From: Rutpela maculata
Taxonomy: Eukaryota > Arthropoda > Insecta > Coleoptera > Cerambycidae
Assembly: GCA_936432065.2 (NCBI GenBank)
Contig: OW386286.2
Location: 25,231,179-25,295,178, forward strand
DNA: 64,000 bases
Reading direction: 5' to 3'
This document shows, piece by piece, positions 46,595 to 57,900 of the stretch. The translations under genes and the position numbers were made by a program. Every line of letters starts with the position of its first letter. The stretch's first letter is position 1. The notes beneath the pieces are model-generated. The model saw nothing but the letters and a program-made list of their open reading frames with translations. It did not search any database and had not been told where the DNA came from.

Positions 46595-46868
46595 GCATAT
46601 TTTCAATTTTTTTATAAATTTTTAATATTTGTCACGAGAATGGCCAACCAACCTGATTTGAACAACTACCTTTATGTTCATGTATACAGCTTTATAAAAC
46701 TTTTAATACTATTGATACAATAAAAAAATATATATTTCGCGAGCAGGATTTGAACCCGAAACGTCCGTATCCTACATAAAAAGTGCTAGTCGCCTTACCC
46801 TCTGAACTGTCTAGAGACCAAAGTCAAAAACATAATATAACATTTGGACATCGATTTTCAGATCTCTA
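46595..46868. other. Unpaired centre of the foldback
   Basis: The only part of the foldback without a partner strand. It contains the tRNA-like segment at 46737-46820. Confidence 0.55.
46737..46820 (-). tRNA. tRNA-like sequence (probable pseudogene or SINE head)
   Basis: On the minus strand an A-box-like CAGTTCAGAGGGTAAGGCG is followed by a B box GGGTTCAAATCC with a mostly paired T arm (four of five). The acceptor strands do not pair, and no clean anticodon arm is visible. So it is best read as a decayed tRNA or tRNA-derived polymerase III promoter. Confidence 0.35.
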
Positions 46869-47829
46869 ACAAAATCGCTAAAAACCCCACGTTCGAGCCT
46901 CTTTAACAATTAATTATAGCTTTGGATTATTTTCAAGTAGCAGAGACAAAATAATAGGCATTGGAGAATTACCAGTCCAAATTTCAATAAGAAATATCGA
47001 TTTGTTTATTTATAAGTGACCTAAACGTAAAAACTAACGTATCTCAGCTCCAAATGCAAGTAGAGCATTACATTTTTTTTTTTTTGTAAAATTGGCCTTT
47101 TTAATCTGCTTTTATTACTCCTTTACCGTTTTTGATTTCATAAAAGAACAAGAGAATTATTTGAATTTGTTTATAGCTACAAGTTCGGAAATTATAAACA
47201 GCTGGAATGAAAAGGGTTTAAATTAAAAAAAAAAATCTTTCCCCGTGAACTTAAAGTACTTATAAAGAGCTACAATTTGAGCCTTCGTACACATTTCTTG
47301 GTTTTGTTGACAGGCTTTCACAAATTTTAGCAACAGTTGTATATTTGAGACGTTTTAATAATCATTTTGATTTGAAATTTTAAGTGGTGATTGTACTTTA
47401 TAAGAGCTATATTTCTCCAAAATTTCATTGAATATTATCAATTTTTGAAAGAACAGTGATTTATTTAAAAACGCATAATTTTGCAATGTTCATTTTTTTT
47501 TTAAATAATAATAACAATTGGAATGAATTATAGTTTTTGTACTTTTACTGTACAGCTCAAAATGAACGTTTTCCTTCTTTTCATTGTCTTCTATAGGACT
47601 TACAGATTTCGAGATATTCAAAGAAAACCGACGACACGGTCTACAAAATTAAATTGTTTAAACAAACAATGCGTCGACCTCGTAGACACTGCAAAACTGA
47701 GCTGTGAATTTCAGTTGACCCGCTGAACACGTTAAAACAGAAAAACTGCTCTGACTAGACAATTCACCTTAAAATACTAATTTGATTCCACTACAAGCAG
47801 AATGTGCAAAAATGAATAGAGTAGTCTAT

Positions 47830-48366
47830 TAGAGAATATTATTTAGGTATTTGCAAATCACAACTTACACACTTTTTTATTTATTATGAAAAATACCTAC
47901 TTTCCGCATATTGTTGCCCTAATCCGGGCATGCTAATATACTAGTTAAGTAAATACTTTAAAACACTCATTATTGGAGAACCAATCAAAACAACTACTCT
48001 TCTAGCTAATACTGGCGAAGTATTGAATTACATGAGACGATTCTTAGCATTTTAAAGACAAAAAAATATATTGAAAATACTTAAAACATTTATTTACATT
48101 TAGTCATTCACACTTCTTTTTTATTTAATACGAAATTATCTACTTTCTGTATATTGGTACCTCGATCGGGTCACGCTAATATACTGCTTAGGAAAACACT
48201 TTAAAACACTCATTATTGGAAAACCAATCAAAACAACTACTCTCCTAGCTAATACTGACGAAGTATTGAATTACATAATAAATAAAAAAGTTTGTAAGTT
48301 GTGATTTGCATAATACCTAAATAATATTATCTAATCATGATAAAAGCAAATAAATAAAAAATAATT
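47830..48366 (+). mobile_element. Element with TIR-like ends, A-rich tail and 15-bp duplication
   Basis: AATAGAGTAGTCTAT occurs exactly at 47815-47829 and 48367-48381. Inside, TAGAGAATATTATTTAGGTA and its reverse, plus TGCAAATCACAACTTA, form inverted ends. The right one is followed by an A-rich tail of about 27 bases. The middle has two direct copies (about 243-bp spacing) of a block with CCAATCAAAACAACTACTCT. Inverted ends suggest a DNA element, but a long duplication with an A-rich tail suggests target-primed insertion by LINE machinery. Confidence 0.75.
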
Positions 48367-48381
48367 AATAGAGTAGTCTAT

Positions 48382-49505
48382 GTAATGAAGCATTATTTGA
48401 CGAGTTTTTTGTAAATATTTCGTGCAAAGACGAGATTACCTTCTCCCCCCGTTTTCGAGGGTGCTGAACACGATGGAAGTGGTGGGAGAAGTTTTTGACC
48501 GCCGCAACCCCCTGAAAGGAGTGAGTGAGCTATGGGAGGTATAAGGTTAACGAACTTCGTGGTAAAATGTATTCTGTTCGAAATATTGCAGACAAGTTGA
48601 CGATATTTCTTAAACCTATCGTACACAAATTAATTCAGGGTGAATTGTTAAGCTATTATGATCTATATTACCAAATCAATAATAATTACATTATAATAGA
48701 ATTATATATCGCCGTCAGCAAGACCTTTATTTAAAATAAAGAGGTCAACCGCTTCCACTTAGGTAATAAGATATATGTAGCAAAATAATGCCGACTATTT
48801 TATTTAAAACTGCATCTAAATTACTGGTAATATTTCAAATATTAAGAATACCTGTCTTTACTTTCCCCGTGAGTTAGGCAACCAGATATACACGTTATGC
48901 GCTATGCATATGGTATATACTAAGTACCGCTAGACTACAGTGCAGTCCCAAGACTCTGCAACCGCCAAGAATAGATTAGGTTTGCTGCACAATAATTGAG
49001 AAAAATTAAATAGCCGAATTTTATATCAGAAATAACAAGTTGTTAATGATTCTATAAACAAAAAAAATGTGATATTTTCGGTTATTCTTAAATATCTCGA
49101 AAAGTAAGTGAGCTAGGATACAAAACTATACAGATTCGGCAAATAAATGTAGTTTTATACATGCATCCTGAGATAAACGAGCGCAAGAAAGAAACCAGAA
49201 TAATTAGGAAAAGAAATACGTATATACGCCCACTATATTGCGCACGTGGTTAGAAGCGATAGGTACCGATGCCCTGCGTTGATACACGACAAGGTGATAA
49301 AAATAAGATACGTCTTTCTTTTTCTAATTTCTCTATTTTCTTTCTTGCACGAGTAGTATTTCAGGAAAATATTTCAGGAAATAGTCAATGGGTCCAATGC
49401 GAATTACAGCAAATAATACAATTAAAAGTAAAAAGTACATCTGAACTAAAATAAATTGCAAAAAATGTCCTATGCGAATGCCCCTCCAACGTTGATAAAT
49501 AGCTT
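48382..49505. other. Unassigned sequence
   Basis: No supported gene; frames around 48420-48730 overlap on both strands and lack family features. Confidence 0.35.
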
Positions 49506-49628
49506 ATAATTTTATCACAACTTCCTCGAGCACGTTGCTTTTAGGTAATATCCCTCCGCCTACGGCGCGGCGCGGCGCCAGGATATTACCAAGTAAAGTG
49601 CTTTCGGAAACTGTGATAAAATTATTTC
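49506..49628. mobile_element. 123-bp MITE-like hairpin with GC-rich loop
   Basis: ATAATTTTATCACA, GCACGTTGCTTT and GGTAATATCC are matched by GGATATTACC, AAAGTGC and TGTGATAAAATTAT. The loop holds GCGCGGCGCGGCGCC, unusual in this AT-rich region. Confidence 0.7.
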
Positions 49629-50300
49629 GTATTATCAACGTCCTTGGGACATTAAAGCTAATAATTTTGCATGTTGGTACTGTCAAAAAACGGGCTTCAT
49701 TACCATATTATTGAGTAAGATAATCTACGTAAATGGTCCTAACAACTATCCCCGTCAAATCAGTCGTTATAGGACTTGAGGGTAGGATTTTGCAGTGAGA
49801 AAAATATCCGTTTATTTTCGGTTTATTATAAATAGTTAAAAAATCATAAATTGTATAATCTTTAAAATAGTTTCAGTTACTTCCCATTGCTCTAAGTAAT
49901 ACAACCATATACAGATTTTATCAATAATTTTGTATATAGTTGAATGACATACTCTAATAATAATGAAATAAGGAACTATTTTCGTTGACAAACTGCAATA
50001 TTCAAGTACAACCAAAATTTACAAAAAATATGCATAGTTGTATTCGTAAGAATAATAGCAATTATCTAAATAGTTTAAAAGATTATACTATGTCTGGTTT
50101 TTTAAATCTTTATAGTAAATCGAAAATAAACACATATTTCCCTCTCACTCTGCAAAATCCTATCCTTACAGAATACTTTTCGTGGCACTACAAAGTTTTT
50201 ACCTCTTTTCTTCTTCTTAGAGCTACCGAGACAAAAAAATGCCTTTTTTGTTGTCATAGCATTCACTTCACGCTGATCTAATCATATTAGTCTTGGGGCA
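49629..50300. other. Unassigned sequence
   Basis: Nothing supported; the frame at 49985-50281 has no recognisable features. Confidence 0.35.
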
Positions 50301-52848
50301 TAGTGTATTCCGTGGGAAGGAAAGGTGCGACCATGTGGAATCTCTTTATTATATGTTAGATAATGGTGTAGTAATGGGTGTTTACCTTAGAATTGCGCTG
50401 TTTGGTTTTTATGGCGTTATACATCCAAGATGGCCATCTTGGCATTTCTTCTTTACATCAAGAATAACTCCTTCCAGAGTACTCATACGCAAAATCTGCA
50501 TATAACATTTTCTATTCTACATGAGCCAAAGAACAAATTTAGTTCTTATCAATTTTTTCGTATCTTTTACCATTTAAGAGTTACACGCCAGTTTTACCAC
50601 ATAACACAAATTTTTTAGTATACATTTATTGCCTAGCCTACCCGACTTTCAACAGAATATAAACTGTGTATTTTGTGCCAAGGTAAAAGTAAATTACCTC
50701 TTGTTAATCCATTGAAGGTTGAAAAACTTCTACAGTGTTTGAAACAAAGAGAAGAATAGTTGGATCCAGAGTATATGCATACTAGTAGTCGAATCGGAAA
50801 TTTAAGTGTACAACAGCTACAAGACTCCAATGCAAAATGGCATAAAGAATGTTACAAAAAACTGACTCATATGACAAACATGTATAGAAGCAAGAAACTT
50901 TTCGAAAAAGGAAAGCGTTGTGAGTTACGGATGATTTAGAAGCGAGTACCAGCAGTGACAAGGCAACATACACATTATGATCTAAAACACCCGCATATAA
51001 CAAAAAAAAACTGTTTTTTTTGTGATGAAGGAGAGAAAAGCAAAGAGAGGCTGTATTGCATAGCAATATACCAAATCGGCGAGCGTCTTAAGTTAGCTGC
51101 CCAATGCTCTAATAGTGAAATATTGAAAGTGTGCTTGAGTGACTGCACAGATCCTGGAGATGCCCATGCAAGAACATACATACACTATCACGTTATGATG
51201 AAACCCACTTAGTCTTCGACACATACAGAGAAAATTCACTAAAATCTTCTATGCGTAAGAAAAGAACTGGCAACACGCAACCAGTCCACTACAAGATCAG
51301 TGATACAACGTACATTGGGAACACATCCATGAAGTCATTGTTATCGCATGTCAAGACTAAAGATGAGTTAACAGGAGAAAGCAATACAATATGCAATTGG
51401 AAAAAACAAGTGTTTATTTGTATCTTGGAAGGAAACAGCAAAGTGTTCAATGGGGATTGAAACAGATGAACTGAAAAGCCATCATGAGGAGGCAGATACA
51501 AAAATAATTTTGCATTCCATGTTCGCCTGTCGTCGCGGTGCTAGACAGCTTCATATTTACTCACCTGATACAGATGTCTTCTTACTTACTTTATGGTGGT
51601 ATAAGTTCCTTCCACTGAACACTATGTTTGTAACTGGAGTTGGCCAAAATCAAAGAATGATCAATTCAGCAAAGTAACCGTTTCCCTGGGCTCAAAGAAA
51701 ACTTCAGCATTATTAGGTCTGCATGCATTATCCGGAAGTGGCAGGGACTTTGGCAAAGAAAGCGAAAACCTCCTTTTGGAAAGTCTTCAGTAAACCAGAT
51801 GATGACATTCTCGAAGTTGTAAGCAAACTTAGAAGCTTGCAAAATTTTCTTGACACAATAGACTATTAACAGAAAAGTTCATATATCAAGTCTATGTTCC
51901 TGGCACAAATATATCAGACATTGGAGAACTGACGTGGTGGATGTTCACAAAGAAACTCAAGGAGAAAACTTGCCACCAACAAGAGCATCACTGATACCAT
52001 ATGTTGACAGAGTTCATTATCAAACCATAGAACGGTGCGCCGTGCTGACCAGCCCTACCCTAATCTGCCTTCGCCATTAAACTTACGCTGGGAACTAAAA
52101 AACGACCATTATGCTCCTGTTATGTGTATGCTACCATGTGCTCCAGAGACAGTTCTTCAACTTATTCGGTGCTCTTGTGTTAAGAGAAAATGTGCTCCAC
52201 CATGTAAATGTCTTTCCCACGATCTGAAGTGCACAGAACTATGTATGTGTGGAGGAGATGAAGATATGTGTGACAACTGTGATAAGCATACAAGGCATCA
52301 AGATTCATCGGATGACTTAGATGGTGATGATACATTGTTTTGAAGAGAATAATAATATAGTATCATTAAATATTGTTTTCTGTTAATACATAATTTATTT
52401 TGAGAACCAATTTTACAATACAACTACTACGTCCTATTAAAGTTTTTGTGAGTAAATAGCAGCAGAATCATTATTTTTCTTCCCTTAATAACTGATAGCT
52501 AAATTATGTTTTAAACCGATAGTGACATGTTTAATGAATCATAACTCTTAAATGGTAAAAGATACGAAAAAATTGATAAGAACTAAATTTGTTCTTTAGC
52601 TCATGTAGAATAGAAAATGTTATATGTAGATTTTGCGTATGAGCACTCTAGAAGGAGTTTTTCTTGATGTAAAGAATAAATGTCTCGCATGGCGGCCATC
52701 TTGGATGTATAACGCCATAAAAACCAAACAGCGCAATTCTAAGGTAAACATCCGATACTACACCATTATCTAATATATAATAAAGAGATTCCACATAGTC
52801 GCACCTTCCCTTCACAAAAAATCCCACGGAGTAGGTAAATGCGCATTA
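50301..52848 (+). mobile_element. Long-TIR DNA element carrying the FEN/PIN-like gene (copy 4)
   Basis: Inverted arms of about 285-308 bp (50301-50584 and 52541-52848) share GGAATCTCTTTATTATAT, TTTACCTTAGAATTGCGCTG, TTTTTATGGCGTTATACATC and TACCATTTAAGAGTTA. The tips are TAGTGTATTCCG and, reversed, TAATGCGCATTT, the same TAGTGTA/TAATGC pair as the 41898-45756 element. Between the arms lies one gene remnant read left to right. A target duplication is not evident. Confidence 0.8.
50643..52343 (+). pseudogene. FEN/PIN-like transposon protein, most complete copy
   Basis: In shifting frames: CILCQGKSKLPLVNP and WHKECYKKL (zinc-like N-terminus), DTYRENSLKSSMRKKR and TYIGNTSMKSLLSHVKTKDE. Then come SHHEEADTKIILHS (about 51477-51518), LHIYSPDTDVFLL (about 51552-51590), LLGLHALSGSG (about 51710-51742) and LRWELKNDHYAPVM. 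Last is a tail with more than ten cysteines ending DDTLF at TGA 52341-52343. EEAD, DTD and the HALSGS segment line up with the three acidic clusters of FEN/XPG nucleases. Internal deletions and at least four frame breaks make it inactive. It is the sole gene of its element. Confidence 0.7.
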
Positions 52849-54810
52849 TGCTCCTCAACTATATATGTATGTATGTATCTAGTTCCTGGCAAAAACTACT
52901 GCAACAAGACAATTTTTCTTGTTTCCATAGACAAAATGATGAAAAAAGTTATAAAAAATTTGTTCTACCATGAACTAATCTTTTAGGTCTAACCACTCAC
53001 TTGACGGGGACAGTTGTTAAGAGGGAGCAAGGCGATCAAATCATCAGAGGGGAGCAGGCGGCAGTGAGCCAATGTGAAGAGAGATCTTCGTAATAAACAA
53101 ATTTTAGTTAAAAACTTTTTTCAACAGTAGTGTAGTATTCATTTACTTACAAGAATATCTTTTTTTCAGTTTAATAACGCCAGCCGTTTGGCTAAAAACT
53201 GCTTTTTCCCAGTCAAGATTTGCCATACCGGCTCCAAGCAAATATTTAAAAATTCACGTAAATAATTTTTCAATATTGTTGATAAATAAAAATAGACTGC
53301 TAATTACAGGTTGGATTTCCAACCTACAAAAAGAGTCCTATTTTATTAGGACAAAGTATTTAGAACTTCATAGACACTACACTGAACTAGATTTTAGTTG
53401 AAAATGCAGGGAAGGCAGAAATTTTAATAACAGCTGCGTAATACTCTTAAATCTTAAGAAACACATATTTTTTATGTTAGCCACGTGCAGATGCCCTATA
53501 ATAGCCACACTGCCTACCCTTCGCCCCACTTCAGCTTTAGCTTACCGATAAAACTTTGTGATTGGCGTTGTCTCCTCTTAAGGCCATTTTGTAGATAATT
53601 TTATATTCTACAAAAAAAGGTAACATAATTTTGTACCATAATTTGCTAACTTTACAGAATATTTAAGAAAAATTGTAAAAATGGCGTTTTTTCGTCTTAT
53701 TTCTGATCAAAATTCCGGTAGATTAATTTCCCCAATTATTGTGCACCAGACCTGACTCATCCATGGCGGTTTTAGGCTGTTGGGACCAATTATTGAAAGA
53801 ACGAATGTCTAATATGATTGGACTGATATACATTGTCTGTAATTCATAAACATGCAGATTTGTTTTCGGGTGACCATTTTTCATAAGATTATGCAAAAAA
53901 ACCGACTGAGAATATTTTCCCCAACGGGTGCGAAGATATGTCCTGGACTATAAGGGTAGGAATAAATATTTGAAAAAAGTTCATATTTCTAATCCTCTTA
54001 AAACTTGCCCCCTGAGGGGACTGCCGGTCCCAAATTTTCTGGCATGAAAAATTTATATTTTTGGATGTCCAAGTAACCAGGCTATTGACGAATTAAGACC
54101 CTTTTTAATTAAATGTAAAATATGCAAAAAAATTGGCAATTTTTTCGTTAAAAATCAATAAACGCATGACCACAGAAACTTTAATGCAGTGTTATTTATG
54201 TTAAAGAAACCCATTAAAACAAGATTTAGGTAACGAATCGTCGGGCCACTTTCGAACAAGTTTAACTTTTCTGGCATGGGCAAGGCCCATTGGAGTTTTC
54301 TGGTACTTTTTGATATAGGTTGACTATCTTTTCTCACGTTTCAATTAATTATTCAATTTTTTTTTCTTATAACGATTAGACAAAAAACATTAAAACAGCT
54401 TTCTAAACTTGAAAATTCATTTCACAATAAACTCTCCATATATTATGCATTTTTCTTCCACCTCTGAATGAGATTAATGTTTATGCACGGTATATTTTTA
54501 TGTTAAAAGTTGTGAGTTTCTAGTGTAAGGGTTTTCATTAGTTGAAAAATCCATAACAAACCAACTAGGGTTTTGAGTAGTTGGACAATTGATGGCAACA
54601 CTAGTTCAACCGCTACCGTTTCTGACTTATCTTTCAAAGTACTCAGTTGTATTCAAAATAATAACTAATTTCATGAATTTTATAAATTTTATAATAATCC
54701 TCGACCAAATAAAATGTACCACAAAGGAAATATATACCAGATGATTTATTCAAAAAATAAATAAACATATACAATCAAAACAGTAGAAATATAATCCCTT
54801 AAATTACTAT
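52849..54810. other. Intergenic sequence downstream of the host gene
   Basis: AT-rich, no supported gene or element end. The open frame at 54155-54337 is unsupported. Confidence 0.4.
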
Positions 54811-54837
54811 TTGGCATTAAGTCATTTTCGAGTGGCT

Positions 54838-54843
54838 TTTATT
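54838..54843 (-). terminator. Polyadenylation signal of the host gene
   Basis: AATAAA on the minus strand about 160 bases after the stop codon, so the 3' UTR would end near 54815-54825. A second AATAAA at 54750-54745 could give a longer isoform. Confidence 0.6.
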
Positions 54844-54999
54844 TACAAAACATTTACAACATGAGAAAATTAATTACATAAAAAAATCACCATAAAAAAT
54901 AATCTCGTCATAGTTACAAAAAAAAAACACAAAATGGGAAATCTATTTATACTAAGTAGTAGCCTTGTACATGCCAAAAATTACAGACTAATTTTAGCA

Positions 55000-57900
55000 C
55001 TAAAGGAACAATGCTGCGATGAATGAAATAACAGCGAAGAGGATGCCTAAAATAGCAAATATGTCTATGGAAGCTAGTTGGTGGACGCATGCAATGCCGT
55101 AGGAGCATGCAACGGCCATGGTAGCGGGGTCACGGTACCAGGTAGGGGTTGGCTTCTCATCATCGTCAAGAATGTGCCTATCTGAACTATTTACTCTCCT
55201 CCGCTCAAAGTTTAACCGCGAATTTCTCATGTACCCGCCATATGAAACCTCTGAACTTTGAGAACAAGAATTAGCTTTTGGAATAACTGCGTTTACTTCA
55301 CGATTTCCTTTTAATAAATCCTTGCTAGTCGACTCTGCCGCCTCTAATACTAGCCTAGAACTTTTAGGAACACTGTGTGCACATTCTAAACTTTCCGTTG
55401 AATCTTTCGGTCTGTTTTTACAAAATAAGACCTTGTTAGAAGTTTCCAAAACTAACCTAGGGGACTTCAAACTCTCTAAAGAATCGAGATTATTATTCGA
55501 GCCGAAACCGTCAAACGCGATATCGGATTTAAGACAATGTGAGCTTTCCCCACAAGAGCAATTCGAATGAAATCCCGAGCTGCTTTCTGACTCATCAGGG
55601 ATGTACTCAGAAATCATCGCACGGAAATTGTTAGGTCTACTTAATGTAATATCACAGTTAGAGGTAAAAATCTGCTCGCAATCTACAGTGTTAGTGCTAT
55701 TTTTGGACTCTGTTACAAAGGCACATTCTTTGACTGGCAAAGCTACAACTTTCAGAACACCAACACACTCCTCCTCACCTGTAACCCCGTTATTTTCATT
55801 GCTGTCTTTATCATTCGGTTCGAGATTATCATAAATCGAATCCATGTTGGATTTTCTTTTTTCTTCACCATCTCCACCTTTACCACTCTTTGCGTCTTCT
55901 TTTCTCGAGGGCATTTCTATACTTGCGATATTTTGCTTGAGTTCTTGAAAACTAGCAACTAGTTCGGCTTTGCGTTCCTCAAAAGGCGATCGGCACTTCT
56001 CTGGCTCCTTATCTTCCTCCAATGAAGTGGGTATATCCACTTCATCTATGTTAAGTTCTTTATCAGATACTAAGTTTTCATAATCGTGCTCCGAATCGCT
56101 TTTTACTTCTGTTGGTTTGAGTGTTTCCTCTTTGGAATCGACCCTCGATAGGACAACGTTGGCAGATTCAACTACAGCCGGTCTTAGTTCGATCTGTTTA
56201 ACTTCCTCGACTGGAGTTTTGGTAGAAGCCATCAAGTCCGTGCTATCTACCACGCATTCGAGCAGTTTCTCACACAATTTCGCGTGTTCTGACACGGCAT
56301 CTATTTCGGATAGCCTCTTGTTAAGGTCGACACTTCTATCCTCTTTGTCATCAGTTTTAACCTCGTTCCTTTTTAAACTCGACCTCTTTTGTTTCTCCTC
56401 GCCGAGCATTTTTAATTCGTTGGTTATCCGTTCAGTGGTTTCTTTAGCTTCTTCCGCTAGAGCATTTAACAAATCTTCCAGCGAAGAGGACGTGGATTCG
56501 CTGGGTAGAGACTTTTTATCTTCCAAGGGGGAAATCGGTATCGGCGTTGACTCTTTAGGAGATCTTGCCTTTCTCTCCGGCGTCAGACCTCGAGGTGGCT
56601 TGGCCGATACAATATCATCGCCAAGCAGAGGTGAAGTCGGTTTGGCATCTTTAGGGGAATGAGATTTTAAACCATTCAAGAAATTCCTTCTGCTTTCTCT
56701 CAGACTATTACCGTTTGATAAAGGTTGAACATATTTAGTGTCAGTGTCGCTCATAAAAGCTTTCCTCGTGGCAGTTATCTTATTTTCCTTCTCCCTCAAA
56801 ACTCTCCGAGCAATTTCCATGGCATCAGCAATATCTGTTAAAGTTTTAAATTCGTTCTCGACATCATCATTATTTGGCTTATGTTTATTTCGGGCTTTCT
56901 CAATTATGTCATTGTGGATTAAACTTCCAATATTAGCCGAAAGTGAACGCTGGGCCCTCTTTTTCCGCAAATAGTTCGGGTCTAGTCCGTTATTTTCAAG
57001 AGAGTTGTTATTTCTGAAGTCCTCCGCTGATAAGGGAGGTAGAGCTGGACCTTTATTGGCATCCTTACGCAAATTTCGGAAAGCCAAGTCATCTTTGACT
57101 ATATCGGGTATTTTACGGGGTTTAAACAAAGGTCTGTAAATATCCTCTGGTTTGGCGTGAAGATAGTCACTATTGGCAGCTGGAGTAATTGGTCCTAAAG
57201 GTATACCGAACGGCGGTTGAGGCTCTACAACTTTCAGGGAGTTATTGGCGTGTTTGACATTCCTATAAACAACGTCGTCGAAAGTAATATCAGGCTCATC
57301 ATCGTCATTATGGACTTCTTTTTCACCATCGTCGACATTCTTATGGACAGGAGAGGCTAGTAAATAACTGACCTTGGAGATGACAGATTGCGGATCACTT
57401 ATGGTGGTCGCTCGGTCCTTATTTATTTTTCTAAAAGCCATGTCGTCATGTTTTATGTCGGCGGTACGGTTCTTTCTAAACATCCTCTTACGCCTCGGTG
57501 AATCCACTGTGTCGAACGGCTCATAGCTAAAACTAGAATCGCTTAGCGCTCCTCTACAGCCATAACCTGGATATGAATCGACATTGGCTTCTAAAAACTT
57601 TTTAGCCTGCGTTTCTTTTTCCCTTTGCTCTGCTCTTTCTAGCAAATCTTCATCGCCCAGTCTCAGGCTGTTATAAATTGCCTCTAGCTCATCCAAAGCT
57701 TCTTCTAAATTGGACGACTTACGCTTTAACTCTTCCTTGCTCATCTGGTCAGACATTAACGGCATTTCCGGTTCGATCTCTACGTTATTTTTAACCTCCT
57801 GAGGTATGGGAGAAACCGGCTTGAATGGGCTTGAACCACGACTAACGTCCAACAATTTTTTATTACTATTAGAATTATTAATATCGGTTTGAAGAACGCT

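Larger units (their letters stand above)
41804..47793. mobile_element. Large foldback element, split by a second long-TIR element
   Basis: The tips TAGTGGAGTCAAATTAGGAT and, reversed, TAGTGGAATCAAATTAGTAT define the ends. The left arm is 41804-41897 plus 45760-46590; the right arm is about 46870-47793. Together they form inverted arms of about 0.93 kb around a 280-bp centre. The left arm is interrupted exactly by the element at 41898-45756. Without it the foldback would be about 2.1 kb. No coding sequence and no clear target duplication. Confidence 0.8.

Noticed and set aside
41801..47796. Target duplication for the outer foldback
   Set aside because: The flanks ATA and CAA do not match; none is claimed.
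50298..52851. 3-bp target duplication for the 50.3-52.8 kb element
   Set aside because: The flanks are GCA and TGC, which are inverted rather than direct, so they may be part of the TIR.
55322..56974. Plus-strand frames within 55-57 kb
   Set aside because: Antisense shadows of the long minus-strand exon.
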